In this document: positions 8,895 through 18,806 of the stretch, piece after piece | Position numbering within the stretch: the stretch's first letter is position 1 | Layout of the letters: each line of letters starts with the position of its first letter | Assembly: GCF_016405145.1 (NCBI RefSeq) | Contig: NZ_JAEKIA010000001.1 | Span: 186,001-250,000, forward strand | Origin: Schaalia cardiffensis | GTDB lineage: Bacteria; Actinomycetota; Actinomycetes; Actinomycetales; Actinomycetaceae | Direction: 5' to 3' | DNA length: 64,000 nucleotides | Notes under the pieces: generated by a model | The model's database searches: none | What the model saw: only the letters and a program-made list of their open reading frames with translations | Told to the model about the DNA's origin: nothing | Translations under genes and position numbers: made by a program

Positions 8895-8930
8895 GGCGGC
8901 GGCCAAGGGAAAGAACCCTTGGCCGCCGCC
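8895..8930. terminator. bidirectional terminator hairpin
   Basis: A perfect 15-bp stem (GGCGGCGGCCAAGGG at 8895-8909 with its complement at 8916-8930) around a 6-nt loop lies between the convergent methyltransferase and metS genes. T-content after the stem is modest on both strands, but position and stability argue for a shared terminator. Confidence 0.85.
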
Positions 8931-8942
8931 TGTCGATTCATT

Positions 8943-9104
8943 TCACACAAACAGCCGCGACCGCCACAACATTTGCGAGGACGACTCTTCCTCCTGCGAT
9001 TCCCAGGTGTTGGGAAGAACCTTGAGGAGAACGGTGGAGGCGACGAGGCCTCCCCACACGAGGATGATCGTCACAACCATCATGAAAACCGCGATTGCAC
9101 TCAC
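8943..9104 (-). CDS. metS: MetS-like small subunit of the NSS methionine/alanine importer
   Basis: A 53-residue single-pass membrane protein read from the reverse strand. It starts VSAIAVFMMVVTIILVWGGL, close to the pattern of the small subunit of methionine/alanine NSS transporters: AI, two Met, a hydrophobic helix and WGGL. A charged tail follows (SQEEESSSQ). The GTG start at 9104 overlaps the metP stop by 4 nt (GTGA) and GGAGAAG precedes it. In Corynebacterium glutamicum the small subunit is needed for MetP function. The tail is somewhat longer than in relatives I know. Confidence 0.8.
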   Translation of the reverse strand: MSAIAVFMMVVTIILVWGGLVASTVLLKVLPNTWESQEEESSSQMLWRSRLFV

Positions 9105-10687
9105 TGCGCTTCTCCTTCCGAAAGTGTCGAGTGGGCCTCGTCCTCGTCAATGATCTGAGCGAGAGCCTCAGGGCTGATGGGACTGTGTTTCCAGGGCAAC
9201 AGGGTCATGATGATCGAACCAAGGATCACGAAGCCCACCGCTCCCCATCCGAAGATCCACACGAACGTCTGATCGTAATCGCCGTAGCCATCCGCCACGT
9301 AGGAGACGATGGCGGAGAAGAGCATGAAGATCAAGACCGCGGGCACAACGATTCCAACGAGAATCTCCCAAGCCTTAGGGACCTTCACTGCGGAGACCGC
9401 ATTCAAATGCTCACGCAGTCCCTTCAGACGCGGCGCGAAGGCCGCAGCAAGGATCGCCATCATCACTGCCGAAGCGACGACACCAATGTTGTTGATGAAG
9501 GTATCGACGATGTCGAGGTTGTTGAGACCGGACTTCGTTCCGAAGAGGGAGACGGAAACAATGCCAGCGGGGATACCAAAGGCCATCGCGGCTTTCACGG
9601 GCGACAATCCGAACTTGTCTTGCAGGCCCCCGGAGACGACCTGCAGGAGCGAGAGCAACGAAGTGATGCCGGCGAGGACGAGAGAAGCGAAGAAGAGGAC
9701 ACCGAAGAGAGAGCCTCCCGGCATCATTGAGACGATCTGTGGGAAGGTCACGAAGGACAGGATCGGACCACTCAAGCCCTCAATGTCGGACACGCCAACA
9801 CCCTGGGTGCTCGCCATGAAACCAAGGGCTGAGAAAACGCCAATACCCGCAAGGATCTCGAAAGATGAATTCGCGAAGCCTGCGACAAGGGCCGTGCCCG
9901 TCAGATTCGTCTTCGGCTTGAGGTAGGACGCGTAGGTGAGCATGATGCCAAAACCGACCGACAGAGAGTAGAAGACCTGAGAGAAGGCATTGAGCCACAC
10001 ATGCGGGTCGGAGAGTTCTCCCCATTGCGGGGTGAAGAAAGCATCGAGGCCTTCAACCGCTCCAGGCAGGAACAGTGCGCGGATCACCATGATGAGGAAG
10101 AGGGCGACGAGCAGGGGCAAGAAGATCTTGTTCGCCGCCTCAACGCCTTTGGACAGGCCACGTCCGAGGATGAGCAGGACGAAGATCCAGATGAGGGCGA
10201 GCGGGATCGCGACTGCAGCGACGGGGCTCCAGGAGAAGGTGTCCCCTGCGGCGACTTGGAGGAAGTCAGAAGTGAAGAACGTCAAAGGATCGTCTCCCCA
10301 GGATTGTTTGACTGAGAAGATCGTGTATTGGACGCCCCACGCGATGACGGCGGCGTAGTAGGTGAGGATGACGAAGGACACGAACACCTGGAACCAGCCG
10401 ATGAACTCGCCTCCGGCTTTGATGCGGCGCAGTGCCCAGGCGGGTGATCCGCGGAACTTATGACCAAGGGCGTAGTCGAGCCACAGCATCGGAATGCCGA
10501 CGAAGAGGATCGCAACGAGGTAGGGAATCAGGAAGGCGCCTCCACCATTGGTGTAGGCGACGCCAGGGAAACGCCAGATATTGCCCAGGCCGATCGCTGA
10601 GCCGATAGCGGCCAGGAGGAAGCCGGTCTGCCCGGTCCACGTGTCCTGGCGCTTCGGCTGTTCGACCGAAACTGTGGTGCTTGACAT
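9101..10687 (-). CDS. metP: sodium-dependent methionine/alanine transporter (NSS family)
   Basis: A 528-residue, roughly 11-12 helix sodium symporter of the neurotransmitter:sodium symporter family. The N-terminus has the diagnostic GFLLAAIGSAIGLGNIWRFP, where sodium and the amino acid backbone bind, and the second repeat continues with LSVGFGIMLTYASY. Substrate assignment to methionine/alanine rests on the 4-nt overlapping MetS-like small subunit downstream, not on residues seen here. The ATG at 10687 follows GAGGAG. It fits a neighbourhood that also carries methionine synthesis genes further along, though those are not adjacent. Confidence 0.88.
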   Translation of the reverse strand: MSSTTVSVEQPKRQDTWTGQTGFLLAAIGSAIGLGNIWRFPGVAYTNGGGAFLIPYLVAILFVGIPMLWLDYALGHKFRGSPAWALRRIKAGGEFIGWFQVFVSFVILTYYAAVIAWGVQYTIFSVKQSWGDDPLTFFTSDFLQVAAGDTFSWSPVAAVAIPLALIWIFVLLILGRGLSKGVEAANKIFLPLLVALFLIMVIRALFLPGAVEGLDAFFTPQWGELSDPHVWLNAFSQVFYSLSVGFGIMLTYASYLKPKTNLTGTALVAGFANSSFEILAGIGVFSALGFMASTQGVGVSDIEGLSGPILSFVTFPQIVSMMPGGSLFGVLFFASLVLAGITSLLSLLQVVSGGLQDKFGLSPVKAAMAFGIPAGIVSVSLFGTKSGLNNLDIVDTFINNIGVVASAVMMAILAAAFAPRLKGLREHLNAVSAVKVPKAWEILVGIVVPAVLIFMLFSAIVSYVADGYGDYDQTFVWIFGWGAVGFVILGSIIMTLLPWKHSPISPEALAQIIDEDEAHSTLSEGEAQ

Positions 10688-10869
10688 GGGGTGAACTCCT
10701 CTTGAGGGATTTTTCAGTCAGGCTACGCATTGAAGGTAAAGAGGAGGAAAAGCGTCCACCACGTAGACAACACCTCCATATCCCGGCCGCACCTGGGTAG
10801 TGGAGGTGGCCCATCCCCGAAGCGAAGGCTCTCGCGAGAAACCTGTCCAGGATCGGGATTGAGCTGAGG

Positions 10870-12045
<1,176 letters not shown>

Positions 12046-12162
12046 CTACCGAGGCCCGCCACTTGAGCCACTCCTGCCCTAAGTTTTTCCTATTCGCCAG
12101 TTGAGCTCCTTGAGCGTGCACCCGGTCGTAGTGATGAAGTGGAAGCCTAGGCCTGTGAGCCT

Positions 12163-13182
12163 TCAGTTGAATCCCATGACGGCCCGCACCAGCGAATACG
12201 CCGCCGTGACGAACCTGCGTGAGCGAGAGCGCGCGAGGCGTGCGAGCAGATCCGACTCGACAGCTGCGCCAGCCGCGGGGTCAGTGGCCTCGAGTTCGTT
12301 CCACATCTGATCTTTCATCTCCAGATGCTCAGGGGTGCCCGAGAGTTGAGCCATCACGGTCGTGACGACGCAGTTGATGCGCAGATAGTGAACCATGTAG
12401 CGGTAGAGATTCGCAGGCACCTCCTCGGGCTTGGGCATCGCGGCAACCATTTCGCGGTTCACACGCAAGAGCTGATCTAGGCGAGAGATCATGACCTTCT
12501 CGTTCACGGATTGGTCATCGCGTCCAATGAAGTACCGGTACAGGTCGACATCGAGGTAACGGATCGTGCGCACCAGAGGCAGCGGAGTATGCGAGTAGAG
12601 GTAGTCGACGTAGAAAGTGTGCTCGGGCAAGGTGAGACCGGATCGGCGCAGGATCTCGGTACGCATGGTGAGCGAGTGCATCATCATGTACTGGTCGTAG
12701 CGGCAGGGCTTGACCTCCTCCCAGGTGATCGTCTTTCCCTGGGGGAGGACATTACGGTAGCGGACCACCGTCTTATGCGCCTTGCCCTGCTTCTCGTAGA
12801 CGTAGTTCGTGACGATAAGGTCGAGGTCACGGCCCGCGGCGCGCTCTTCGCGCAGGAGATCGAGCAGGCGGTTCATCGCCGGGCGATCCACCCAGTCATC
12901 GGAGTCGCACACGCGCACATGGGTACCATTCGCCGCCCTGATACCCGTATTCACCGCGCCGCCGTGCCCCTTGTTCTCCTGGTGGATGGCTCTAACTATT
13001 CCCGGGTAGCGCAGAGCCCACTCATCGGCCATTCTCGCGGTGTCATCCTTCGACCCGTCATTAACGATGAGGACTTCAACCTCGTCGTTGTAATCGACGA
13101 GCGTCGCGAGCGCCCGATCAAGATAGTCCTGGGAGTTGTACGCGGGGACAACGACTGAGAGCAGCGGGGCGGTGGCGGACAT
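12163..13182 (-). CDS. family 2 glycosyltransferase
   Basis: A 339-residue GT-A fold glycosyltransferase. SVVVPAYNSQDYLDRALATL opens the nucleotide-sugar domain, EVLIVNDGSKDDTA supplies the base-binding Asp, and RVCDSDDWVD is the DXD-type metal site. The C-terminal 120 residues are family-variable, with no clear membrane segment. The ATG at 13182 is preferred to an upstream GTG (13209) because GAAGAG lies just before it. The gene is upstream of glf, so a galactofuranosyl or polysaccharide role is likely, but the acceptor is unknown. Confidence 0.85.
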   Translation of the reverse strand: MSATAPLLSVVVPAYNSQDYLDRALATLVDYNDEVEVLIVNDGSKDDTARMADEWALRYPGIVRAIHQENKGHGGAVNTGIRAANGTHVRVCDSDDWVDRPAMNRLLDLLREERAAGRDLDLIVTNYVYEKQGKAHKTVVRYRNVLPQGKTITWEEVKPCRYDQYMMMHSLTMRTEILRRSGLTLPEHTFYVDYLYSHTPLPLVRTIRYLDVDLYRYFIGRDDQSVNEKVMISRLDQLLRVNREMVAAMPKPEEVPANLYRYMVHYLRINCVVTTVMAQLSGTPEHLEMKDQMWNELEATDPAAGAAVESDLLARLARSRSRRFVTAAYSLVRAVMGFN

Positions 13183-13383
13183 TGACTCTTCTTTCAGCTT
13201 CACGTTCACTCTCGAGAATCCAAGGGATTTTGAATCCCGACAAGGATACGGGGCAGAACGGGGAAAACCGAGTCACCCCTACTTGTTTTCCACGAGGGGG
13301 GCAGTAGCGTAGGCACGGCCGAGCGCTTCATTTTGAGCACATGCATGCCTCGGGATGCCTGAGTCTCAGATTCCTGCGCAGAC

Positions 13384-13420
13384 GAAAGGAGCCGCCATCG
13401 CGAGGATGGCGGCTCCTTTC
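13384..13420 (-). terminator. terminator of the TM2-domain gene
   Basis: A perfect 16-bp stem (13384-13399 with 13405-13420) around a 5-nt loop lies just after the stop of the reverse-strand TM2 gene. The stem ends in CTTTC on the reverse strand, a short U-rich end. Confidence 0.8.
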
Positions 13421-13434
13421 TGCGGTTGATCAGA

Positions 13435-13785
13435 TCAGGCGAGAGGCTGACCGTTGGCGTCGGTCGCGTAACGGCCCTTCTTGATGAGCACCTGAATGAA
13501 GGTGACAAGCGCCCAGACGCCGACGACCATAAGGAGGAGCGAGCCAAGGATCATCATGAATCCGGGGCCGGCCGAAAGGTCCCCAGCCATGAGGGACTGC
13601 ACGTAAGAGGCGTAGCCCGGCATGTACAGAATCATGCCGACGGCCCAGACGACGAGCTTGATGATGCCGACCTTCTTGTAGCCGAGGTAGAAGTCCGGCG
13701 CACCGAAGCCGCCGAGGAAGAAAGCGAGAAGAGCCGCGACGGTCTTGGACTTCGCGGGCGTCGAAGGAACAGAGGGGTAACTCAT
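13435..13785 (-). CDS. TM2-domain membrane protein
   Basis: A 116-residue membrane protein. After a short Pro/Ser N-terminus (MSYPSVPSTPAKSK), VAALLAFFLGGFGAPDFYLG is the first TM2 helix with its conserved Gly-rich turn and Asp, followed by the YKKVGIIKLVVW motif and the second helix. A third hydrophobic segment follows (FMMILGSLLLMVVGVWALV). The ATG at 13785 has AAAGG 8 nt upstream. The TM2 family function is not settled. The gene is flanked by its own terminator. Confidence 0.8.
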   Translation of the reverse strand: MSYPSVPSTPAKSKTVAALLAFFLGGFGAPDFYLGYKKVGIIKLVVWAVGMILYMPGYASYVQSLMAGDLSAGPGFMMILGSLLLMVVGVWALVTFIQVLIKKGRYATDANGQPLA

Positions 13786-14166
13786 GAGAGTGCCTTTCAC
13801 AGTTGAATGAGACAGCCCCCATACTGACACAAGGCGCAGGAAAATTGAAATCATTTGGCCCGCTCGATTCATTACCAACCCTATTGGAGTGAGCTTTGCC
13901 ACACAGTCTGGCATCCATCTTTCCGCCCTCAGCGCATAGTCGCTTTCCAACAATTCTTGCGACGTTTCTGCCTATCTCGAGCCGTGATTCTTCCGGGCGC
14001 CCCTCCCCATTGCGATCTCTTCTCCGTTCTCGGCATTTAGGCCTTCATGAGGTGCATCCCAGAGGAGACTCGTGGGAATATGGAGCAGGAATCACATCGC
14101 TTCGCCCCTTCCACACACCCGCGAGGGCGAGCAGCGCCGGAACGAGTGAATCGGGGGATTGTCGCG
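13786..14166. other. intergenic, 381 bp, no gene seen
   Basis: This lies between the divergent TM2 and HAD genes and should hold both promoters. Open frames on either strand are short or lack plausible starts. I see no hairpin with a T-run and no clear repeat. Confidence 0.5.
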
Positions 14167-14988
14167 ATGCCTGAGTCGAAACTCGTCTTCATTGACCTCG
14201 ATGGGACACTGATCGCCCCGGACCAAAAGGTTCCTTCTTCAGCGGTCGAGGCCATGAGGGCAGCGAAGACGAGGGGGCACATTCTGATCATGTGCACCGG
14301 CCGCTCAATGCCGGAGATCTATTCTTTTCTCTGGGACTACGGTTTCTCGGGCGCTGTGACGGGCGCAGGCAGTTACGTCACCCTCGATCAAGAGGTCCTC
14401 ATTGACCGTCGCCTCGGAGCACAAACGATCCACGAAGTCAGCGAAGTCTGGCAATCCCTGAACGGCCTATGGGTCTGGCAGAGCCCCGAAGAGATCGCGC
14501 CTTCTCCTGGTTTCATGGACTTTTTCGTTGAGAAGGCCGGCTTGGCACCAAACGACTGGGCCGTGTACGCCGAAACGATCAGCCCCTACCTGAAGGAGGG
14601 AGTGCCTTCTTCTTCCGCCAAGTGCACGGCCTACATCTCAAAAGGGATCACAACTCCCGAGCGCCTTCGGGAATTGATTCCCGAAGAGTTGTCAATCACT
14701 GAGGGCTCTGTTGGTGCCGGTGACACTCTCGTCTACGAGGTCGCTCCACGTGACATCTCCAAGGGAACAGGTGTAAAACTCGTCGCCGACAGGCTCGGCT
14801 ACGACATTGAGGACACGATCGCCATTGGCGATTCCATGAACGATGTGGAAGCCCTCCTCGCCGCAGGAAGGGGTATTGCAATGGGCGGCTCCCCTGCGCC
14901 GGTGGTGCAAGTCGCGGATCATGTGACAGATTGTCTTGAAGATGATGGTCTTGCGAAGGCTTTTGCTTTCCTCGGGCTCATCGACTGA
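14167..14988 (+). CDS. HAD-superfamily Cof-type phosphatase
   Basis: A 273-residue HAD hydrolase of the Cof/IIB class, probably a sugar-phosphate or nucleotide phosphatase. KLVFIDLDGTLIAPD carries the nucleophile DXDGT motif, LIMCTGRS is motif II, and TIAIGDSMNDVEAL is motif IV; the middle is the C2b cap. The ATG at 14167 places motif I at residue 8-14, as usual for the class; the longer frame upstream would add an unlikely 40-residue leader. Its substrate is unknown. It precedes the PTS EIIB/EIIA pair on the same strand by 134 bp. Confidence 0.85.
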   Translation: MPESKLVFIDLDGTLIAPDQKVPSSAVEAMRAAKTRGHILIMCTGRSMPEIYSFLWDYGFSGAVTGAGSYVTLDQEVLIDRRLGAQTIHEVSEVWQSLNGLWVWQSPEEIAPSPGFMDFFVEKAGLAPNDWAVYAETISPYLKEGVPSSSAKCTAYISKGITTPERLRELIPEELSITEGSVGAGDTLVYEVAPRDISKGTGVKLVADRLGYDIEDTIAIGDSMNDVEALLAAGRGIAMGGSPAPVVQVADHVTDCLEDDGLAKAFAFLGLID

Positions 14989-15122
14989 TCCTCCCCTGCC
15001 TCAAGCGACATGCACCCTTTGTCCTTCGCTTCTTCTTTTGCGCGTTGAGCACCTCAAACGCGGACCAAGCAGAGTATCCTTGATGTGACGCACGCCCCAT
15101 TTTTCTTTTTGAGGAGGACGCG

Positions 15123-15353
15123 ATGAACCAGGCGGAAACCATCCTGAAAGCCCTTGGAGGCTGGGACAACATCACAGCGCTGGAAGCATGTATCACCCGC
15201 ATCCGCGTTGAAGTGAAAGACGATGAGGCCGTCGACGAAAAGTCCCTCCACGATGCAGGGGCTTTCGGAGTCGTCGCCGTCGACAAGTCCATCCAGGTTG
15301 TGATGGGACCAGAAACCGAAGCAATCGTCGACGCCATTGAGGCCCTTCGGTGA
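15123..15353 (+). CDS. PTS EIIB domain protein (glucose/GlcNAc family)
   Basis: A 76-residue stand-alone EIIB. ALEACITRIRVEVKD contains the phospho-accepting Cys of the glucose-type family (C-[IT]-TRIR), and the protein begins with the expected AETILKALGGWDNI helix. It takes phosphate from EIIA and passes it to sugar during import by EIIC. No EIIC is encoded in this window, so the permease must be elsewhere. AGGAGG stands about 6 nt before the ATG. The stop overlaps the EIIA start by 4 nt. In other actinobacteria such single-domain EIIB proteins serve GlcNAc uptake; this is only a suggestion here. Confidence 0.88.
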   Translation: MNQAETILKALGGWDNITALEACITRIRVEVKDDEAVDEKSLHDAGAFGVVAVDKSIQVVMGPETEAIVDAIEALR

Positions 15354-15811
15354 GTTTCACCATTCAGGCGCCCCTAGACGGTAGCCTGATCGGTCTGCGT
15401 TCCGTTCCCGACCCCGTCTTCGCAGATCAACTGGTCGGCCCCGGCATTGCCATTGTCCCCGCACATGCCGACGGCCCCAGCGATGTCTGCGCGCCAGTCT
15501 CCGGCACGGTGAAGACACTGCATCCGCATGCCTTCATCATCGAACTCGAGGCAGGCCCCCTCGTCCTCGTCCATATCGGAATCGACACAGTGTCCTTACA
15601 AGGACGAGGCTTCGAGGCTCTCAGCAAGGTCGGCGCCCAGGTTGAAGCCGGAGCGCCACTCATCCGATGGGACCCCCGAGTCGCGAAGGATGCGGGCCGT
15701 GCTCTCGTGGTCCCGATCGTTGTTCTCTCCTCTCGAGCACAGTGCCGCTTTGTGAAAGGAGTGGGCGCCGAAACCCGACAAGGAGAAGCGATCCTCACAG
15801 TGAAGCCTTGA
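15350..15811 (+). CDS. PTS EIIA component, glucose type (Crr-like)
   Basis: A 153-residue EIIA of the glucose family, cytosolic. LVLVHIGIDTVSLQGRGF contains the phosphorylated His and the following signature; VCAPVSGTVKTLHPHAF is the conserved beta-sandwich part with the second active-site His. It begins with GTG at 15350, overlapping EIIB by 4 nt (GTGA), so the two are co-translated. It receives phosphate from HPr. A hairpin terminator lies about 100 bp downstream. Confidence 0.9.
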   Translation: MSFTIQAPLDGSLIGLRSVPDPVFADQLVGPGIAIVPAHADGPSDVCAPVSGTVKTLHPHAFIIELEAGPLVLVHIGIDTVSLQGRGFEALSKVGAQVEAGAPLIRWDPRVAKDAGRALVVPIVVLSSRAQCRFVKGVGAETRQGEAILTVKP

Positions 15812-15907
15812 TCCGCCCTCGAAAGAGACTCCGGTGGTGCGATGTGGCATCTCCTAGGCAATCGCACTCCCGGATGCGCGCTCCCAGATGATCTTCAGCG
15901 TCAACAT

Positions 15908-15946
15908 GGAGGGGCCCGGATGCTTCCCCCGCATCCGGGCCCCTCC
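15908..15946. terminator. terminator between EIIA and malQ
   Basis: A perfect 16-bp stem (15908-15923 with 15931-15946) around a 7-nt loop lies between the convergent EIIA and malQ genes and could serve both. Confidence 0.85.
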
Positions 15947-15963
15947 GTGTCCTCAATGCTTCT

Positions 15964-18114
15964 TCAGTTCTTCATCTCGGCATTCATCACGGAGAAGAGC
16001 GAATTCAAACGCGGATTAGTGGGCAGCGCGTCGATCAGGACCTCAATCCCGTCATCGTCGCACAGCGGCACGCACCAATTTGGATACTCACGGTTCGTTC
16101 CCGGAAGGTTTTGCGGGTGGCGGTCTCCGACCGCGTCGACGAGGGCTGCGACCACGAGCAGAGACGGCGTCCGCGAAACATAAGCGTGAAGTGCCTCCAC
16201 GAACTCGCGTTCGCTCGGATCGACCGACTCCAGCAGAGAATACTCACGCAGACGAGCACTCACCTGTTCGAGTTCCAAACGATCCTGTGCCCGAACCGAC
16301 TCGACATCATCCACAAGCAGACCCAGCTCATGGCGCAAGGTTGTCTGGACACCCGCCATATATCCGGCGGTCGGCGGAAGATCATGCGTATTCACCGCAG
16401 CGAGGCACTCTCTCCTGTACGCCTCCGGGTGCAGGGGCCAGCCGCCCTCGTCCTTCTCGAACCAGAGGATCGACGTACCCAGAACGCCGCGTTCACGCAG
16501 ATAATCACGAACCCAGGGCTCAACCGTGCCAAGGTCTTCTCCAATGACAACCGCCCCGGCCCTCTCAGCCTCAATGAGGACAGCTCCGAGCATCGCCTCA
16601 TGGTCGTAGTAGACGTAGGTCCCCTGATCAGCGGTCTTCCCCGCAGGGATCCACCACAGTCTGAAAAGGCCGAGAATGTGGTCGATTCGGATGGCTCCTG
16701 CGTTCTTCAAAGAGGCGCGCAGCATGTCACGAAGAGGCTGATAGCCCGCTTCGGCGAGGGCGCGAGGAGACCACGGTGGCTCCGACCAGTCCTGTCCCTG
16801 CTGGGAATACATATCCGGCGGAGCTCCCACCGACATCCCGGGCGCGAAGACCTCCTTTCGCGACCACACTTCTGAACCCTGAGGGTGAACGCCGACGGCA
16901 AGATCCGCCATCATTCCGATGTCCATGCCAACAGACTTCGCGACGCGTTGCGCATCCTCCATCTGTTCGGCGATAATCCACTGGCACCACTGCCAGAACT
17001 CCACGCGATCCGCGAGCTCAAGGCGAGCGCGATCCGATTGCGGCATCGAGGAAGACGCGACCTCTTCTGGCAGGATCATCGACTCATTCGCTTCCACCAG
17101 GGCGCACCAGGTGGCGAAGTGGCGAAGGTCCTCTCCCCCTTCGGTGATGAAGTGCTGGAACTGGGCCTCACGGTGATAGGAACGAGGCAGGGGGAAGATC
17201 ATCTCAAGGGCCCGGCGCTTTGCCTCCCAGGAGCGATCCCGATCCACAAGGGCATCGGTCGTATCCGATGAGTTCGCCAGGACGCGCAGCTCTTCAATTG
17301 CCTTGACCACGGCGAGGGAGGCGTGGGAGTATTCGTCGATCATCTCCGGGCGGATGTAGATCGGATTGAGCCACCGGCGCGACACCGGCAGATACGGAGA
17401 GTTCTCGAGTGGCGCGATCGGCGCCGAAGCGTGAATAGGGTTGATGAGCAGGAAGTCCGCTCCCCGATCGGCTGCAAGGGCCGCCAAGTCCGCGAGATCT
17501 TCCGCATCGCCAAGGCCCCATGAGCGCGTCGAGCGGGTCGAGTACAGTTGCGCGGCAACACCCCAACGACGTTTGCCGTCGGCGGTGGCGCCGCCGTGAC
17601 ACCGATTGGGGGCGATGAGGAGGGTTGTCGAGTGGACCTGGCCCCCCTCAAGAGTCGCAATGACACGATGCCAGCCTGAAGGAAGATGATCGGGAACCTC
17701 GAAGGTCGCTCGGCCAACCAGAGCCCCGTCGATTGAACGAGGGGGCACCCAGCGGTCAAGCTGCACGCACTCGCCGCTGCGCCCGTCCTCTGCAATCCAC
17801 GACACCCGCACCCAGGTGCCATCGGGCACGTGAACGGGAAAATCGCGACGCTGTCCCTGTCGAGCGACAATGGTCGCTGGAAGGACTCGTCGCCATTCTC
17901 GATTCTCAACTTCTGCCAGCGCATCGTGCAGGTCGTGCACACTCGATTCCGGCCCGACCCCAACTCCCAGTGATTTGAGCACCTCGAGCAGGGTGTGCGC
18001 GCTGACATCGCGACGTTGCCCATACCAATCCCAGAAGAAGGTGGAAACGCCGTTTTTGTCTGCGAGTGTCCTCAACCCATCGATATCTTCAGCTGCGGGG
18101 GTGACGTAATCCAC
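15964..18114 (-). CDS. malQ: 4-alpha-glucanotransferase (amylomaltase)
   Basis: A 716-residue GH77 amylomaltase that transfers glucan chains between maltodextrins and releases glucose. AIRIDHILGLFRLWWIP (about residue 475) carries the catalytic nucleophile Asp, VIGEDLGTVEPWVRDYL the acid/base Glu, and NTHDLPPTAGYMAG the transition-state Asp. The first 150 residues are the N-terminal extension found in long actinobacterial and enterobacterial MalQ. The GTG start at 18114 has AAGGAG about 8 nt upstream. It probably works with glgX and glgE further along in glycogen and maltodextrin turnover. Confidence 0.95.
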   Translation of the reverse strand: MDYVTPAAEDIDGLRTLADKNGVSTFFWDWYGQRRDVSAHTLLEVLKSLGVGVGPESSVHDLHDALAEVENREWRRVLPATIVARQGQRRDFPVHVPDGTWVRVSWIAEDGRSGECVQLDRWVPPRSIDGALVGRATFEVPDHLPSGWHRVIATLEGGQVHSTTLLIAPNRCHGGATADGKRRWGVAAQLYSTRSTRSWGLGDAEDLADLAALAADRGADFLLINPIHASAPIAPLENSPYLPVSRRWLNPIYIRPEMIDEYSHASLAVVKAIEELRVLANSSDTTDALVDRDRSWEAKRRALEMIFPLPRSYHREAQFQHFITEGGEDLRHFATWCALVEANESMILPEEVASSSMPQSDRARLELADRVEFWQWCQWIIAEQMEDAQRVAKSVGMDIGMMADLAVGVHPQGSEVWSRKEVFAPGMSVGAPPDMYSQQGQDWSEPPWSPRALAEAGYQPLRDMLRASLKNAGAIRIDHILGLFRLWWIPAGKTADQGTYVYYDHEAMLGAVLIEAERAGAVVIGEDLGTVEPWVRDYLRERGVLGTSILWFEKDEGGWPLHPEAYRRECLAAVNTHDLPPTAGYMAGVQTTLRHELGLLVDDVESVRAQDRLELEQVSARLREYSLLESVDPSEREFVEALHAYVSRTPSLLVVAALVDAVGDRHPQNLPGTNREYPNWCVPLCDDDGIEVLIDALPTNPRLNSLFSVMNAEMKN

Positions 18115-18424
18115 GAATCAACTCCTTCGGTGTGGGCTGTGTTCCACAATCCTATTACGTAAACCTCAATGGGACACAGATCTGTCGATATCGAGACGAA
18201 AAGACACTACTCCTCAAAATTCCTCGGAGTTGAAGACCCCCGCCCCTCATAGGCTCAGGCTTGGCGCGATCGCGAGGCGCGGCGCCCCATAGCATTCTCC
18301 GTGCCCCTCGCAGGCTCAAGCTCGACGATTGGCGAGCCCGAAAGCGAAAGCGGGCGACGAGCGCAGAGGGTGGAGCCCGGAAAGGGTGAAGACTAAGCGA
18401 CTCTTCACTCTTTTGAGTGAGTCC
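18115..18424. other. intergenic, 310 bp, imperfect direct repeat
   Basis: No gene seen. It contains the malQ promoter region and two similar stretches, CCCCTCATAGGCTCAGGCTT (from 18242) and CCCCTCGCAGGCTCAAGCTC (from 18303), 61 bp apart. Confidence 0.5.
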
Positions 18425-18664
18425 TCAGGGAGAAGAGATCTGTTCCCTCATCTTGTGGGCGATGACTTCAGACTCAGGTCCAGCAATAACCTGAACGAAG
18501 GAGCCCGAACGGACGATCGCGAGAACTGGGGGAATGCGAAGCGCCGCCTCATCGACCTCGCGCTGACTCTTCACCTCGACGCGGATACGCAAAGAACAGG
18601 GCTCGACGTCCACAATGTTCGAGATGCCGCCGAGTGCATCGATCAGTGCGAGAGCCTCTTCCAT
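18425..18664 (-). CDS. second stand-alone PTS EIIB domain protein
   Basis: A 79-residue EIIB homologous to the one at 15123. GGISNIVDVEPCSLRIRVEV holds the active-site Cys in a slightly altered context (CSLRIR instead of CITRIR), and FVQVIAGPESEVI is the C-terminal family motif. The ATG at 18664 places the Cys near residue 26 as in the other copy; the longer frame adds unlikely sequence. AAAGGG precedes the start. No EIIA or EIIC is adjacent. It is divergent from tesB. Confidence 0.75.
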   Translation of the reverse strand: MEEALALIDALGGISNIVDVEPCSLRIRVEVKSQREVDEAALRIPPVLAIVRSGSFVQVIAGPESEVIAHKMREQISSP

Positions 18665-18806
18665 GACCCTTTCTTCTTCCCTCAGTGTTCGCCGCGTTGA
18701 ACGCGCTCCCTTTCGCACACTAGTGAAGGAGCAGACCTCGGGCAAGGCGCACACGTGATCTTCTTCATTTCCTGAACGAATTGCGCCAAGGGTGAAGAAT
18801 AGGGGC

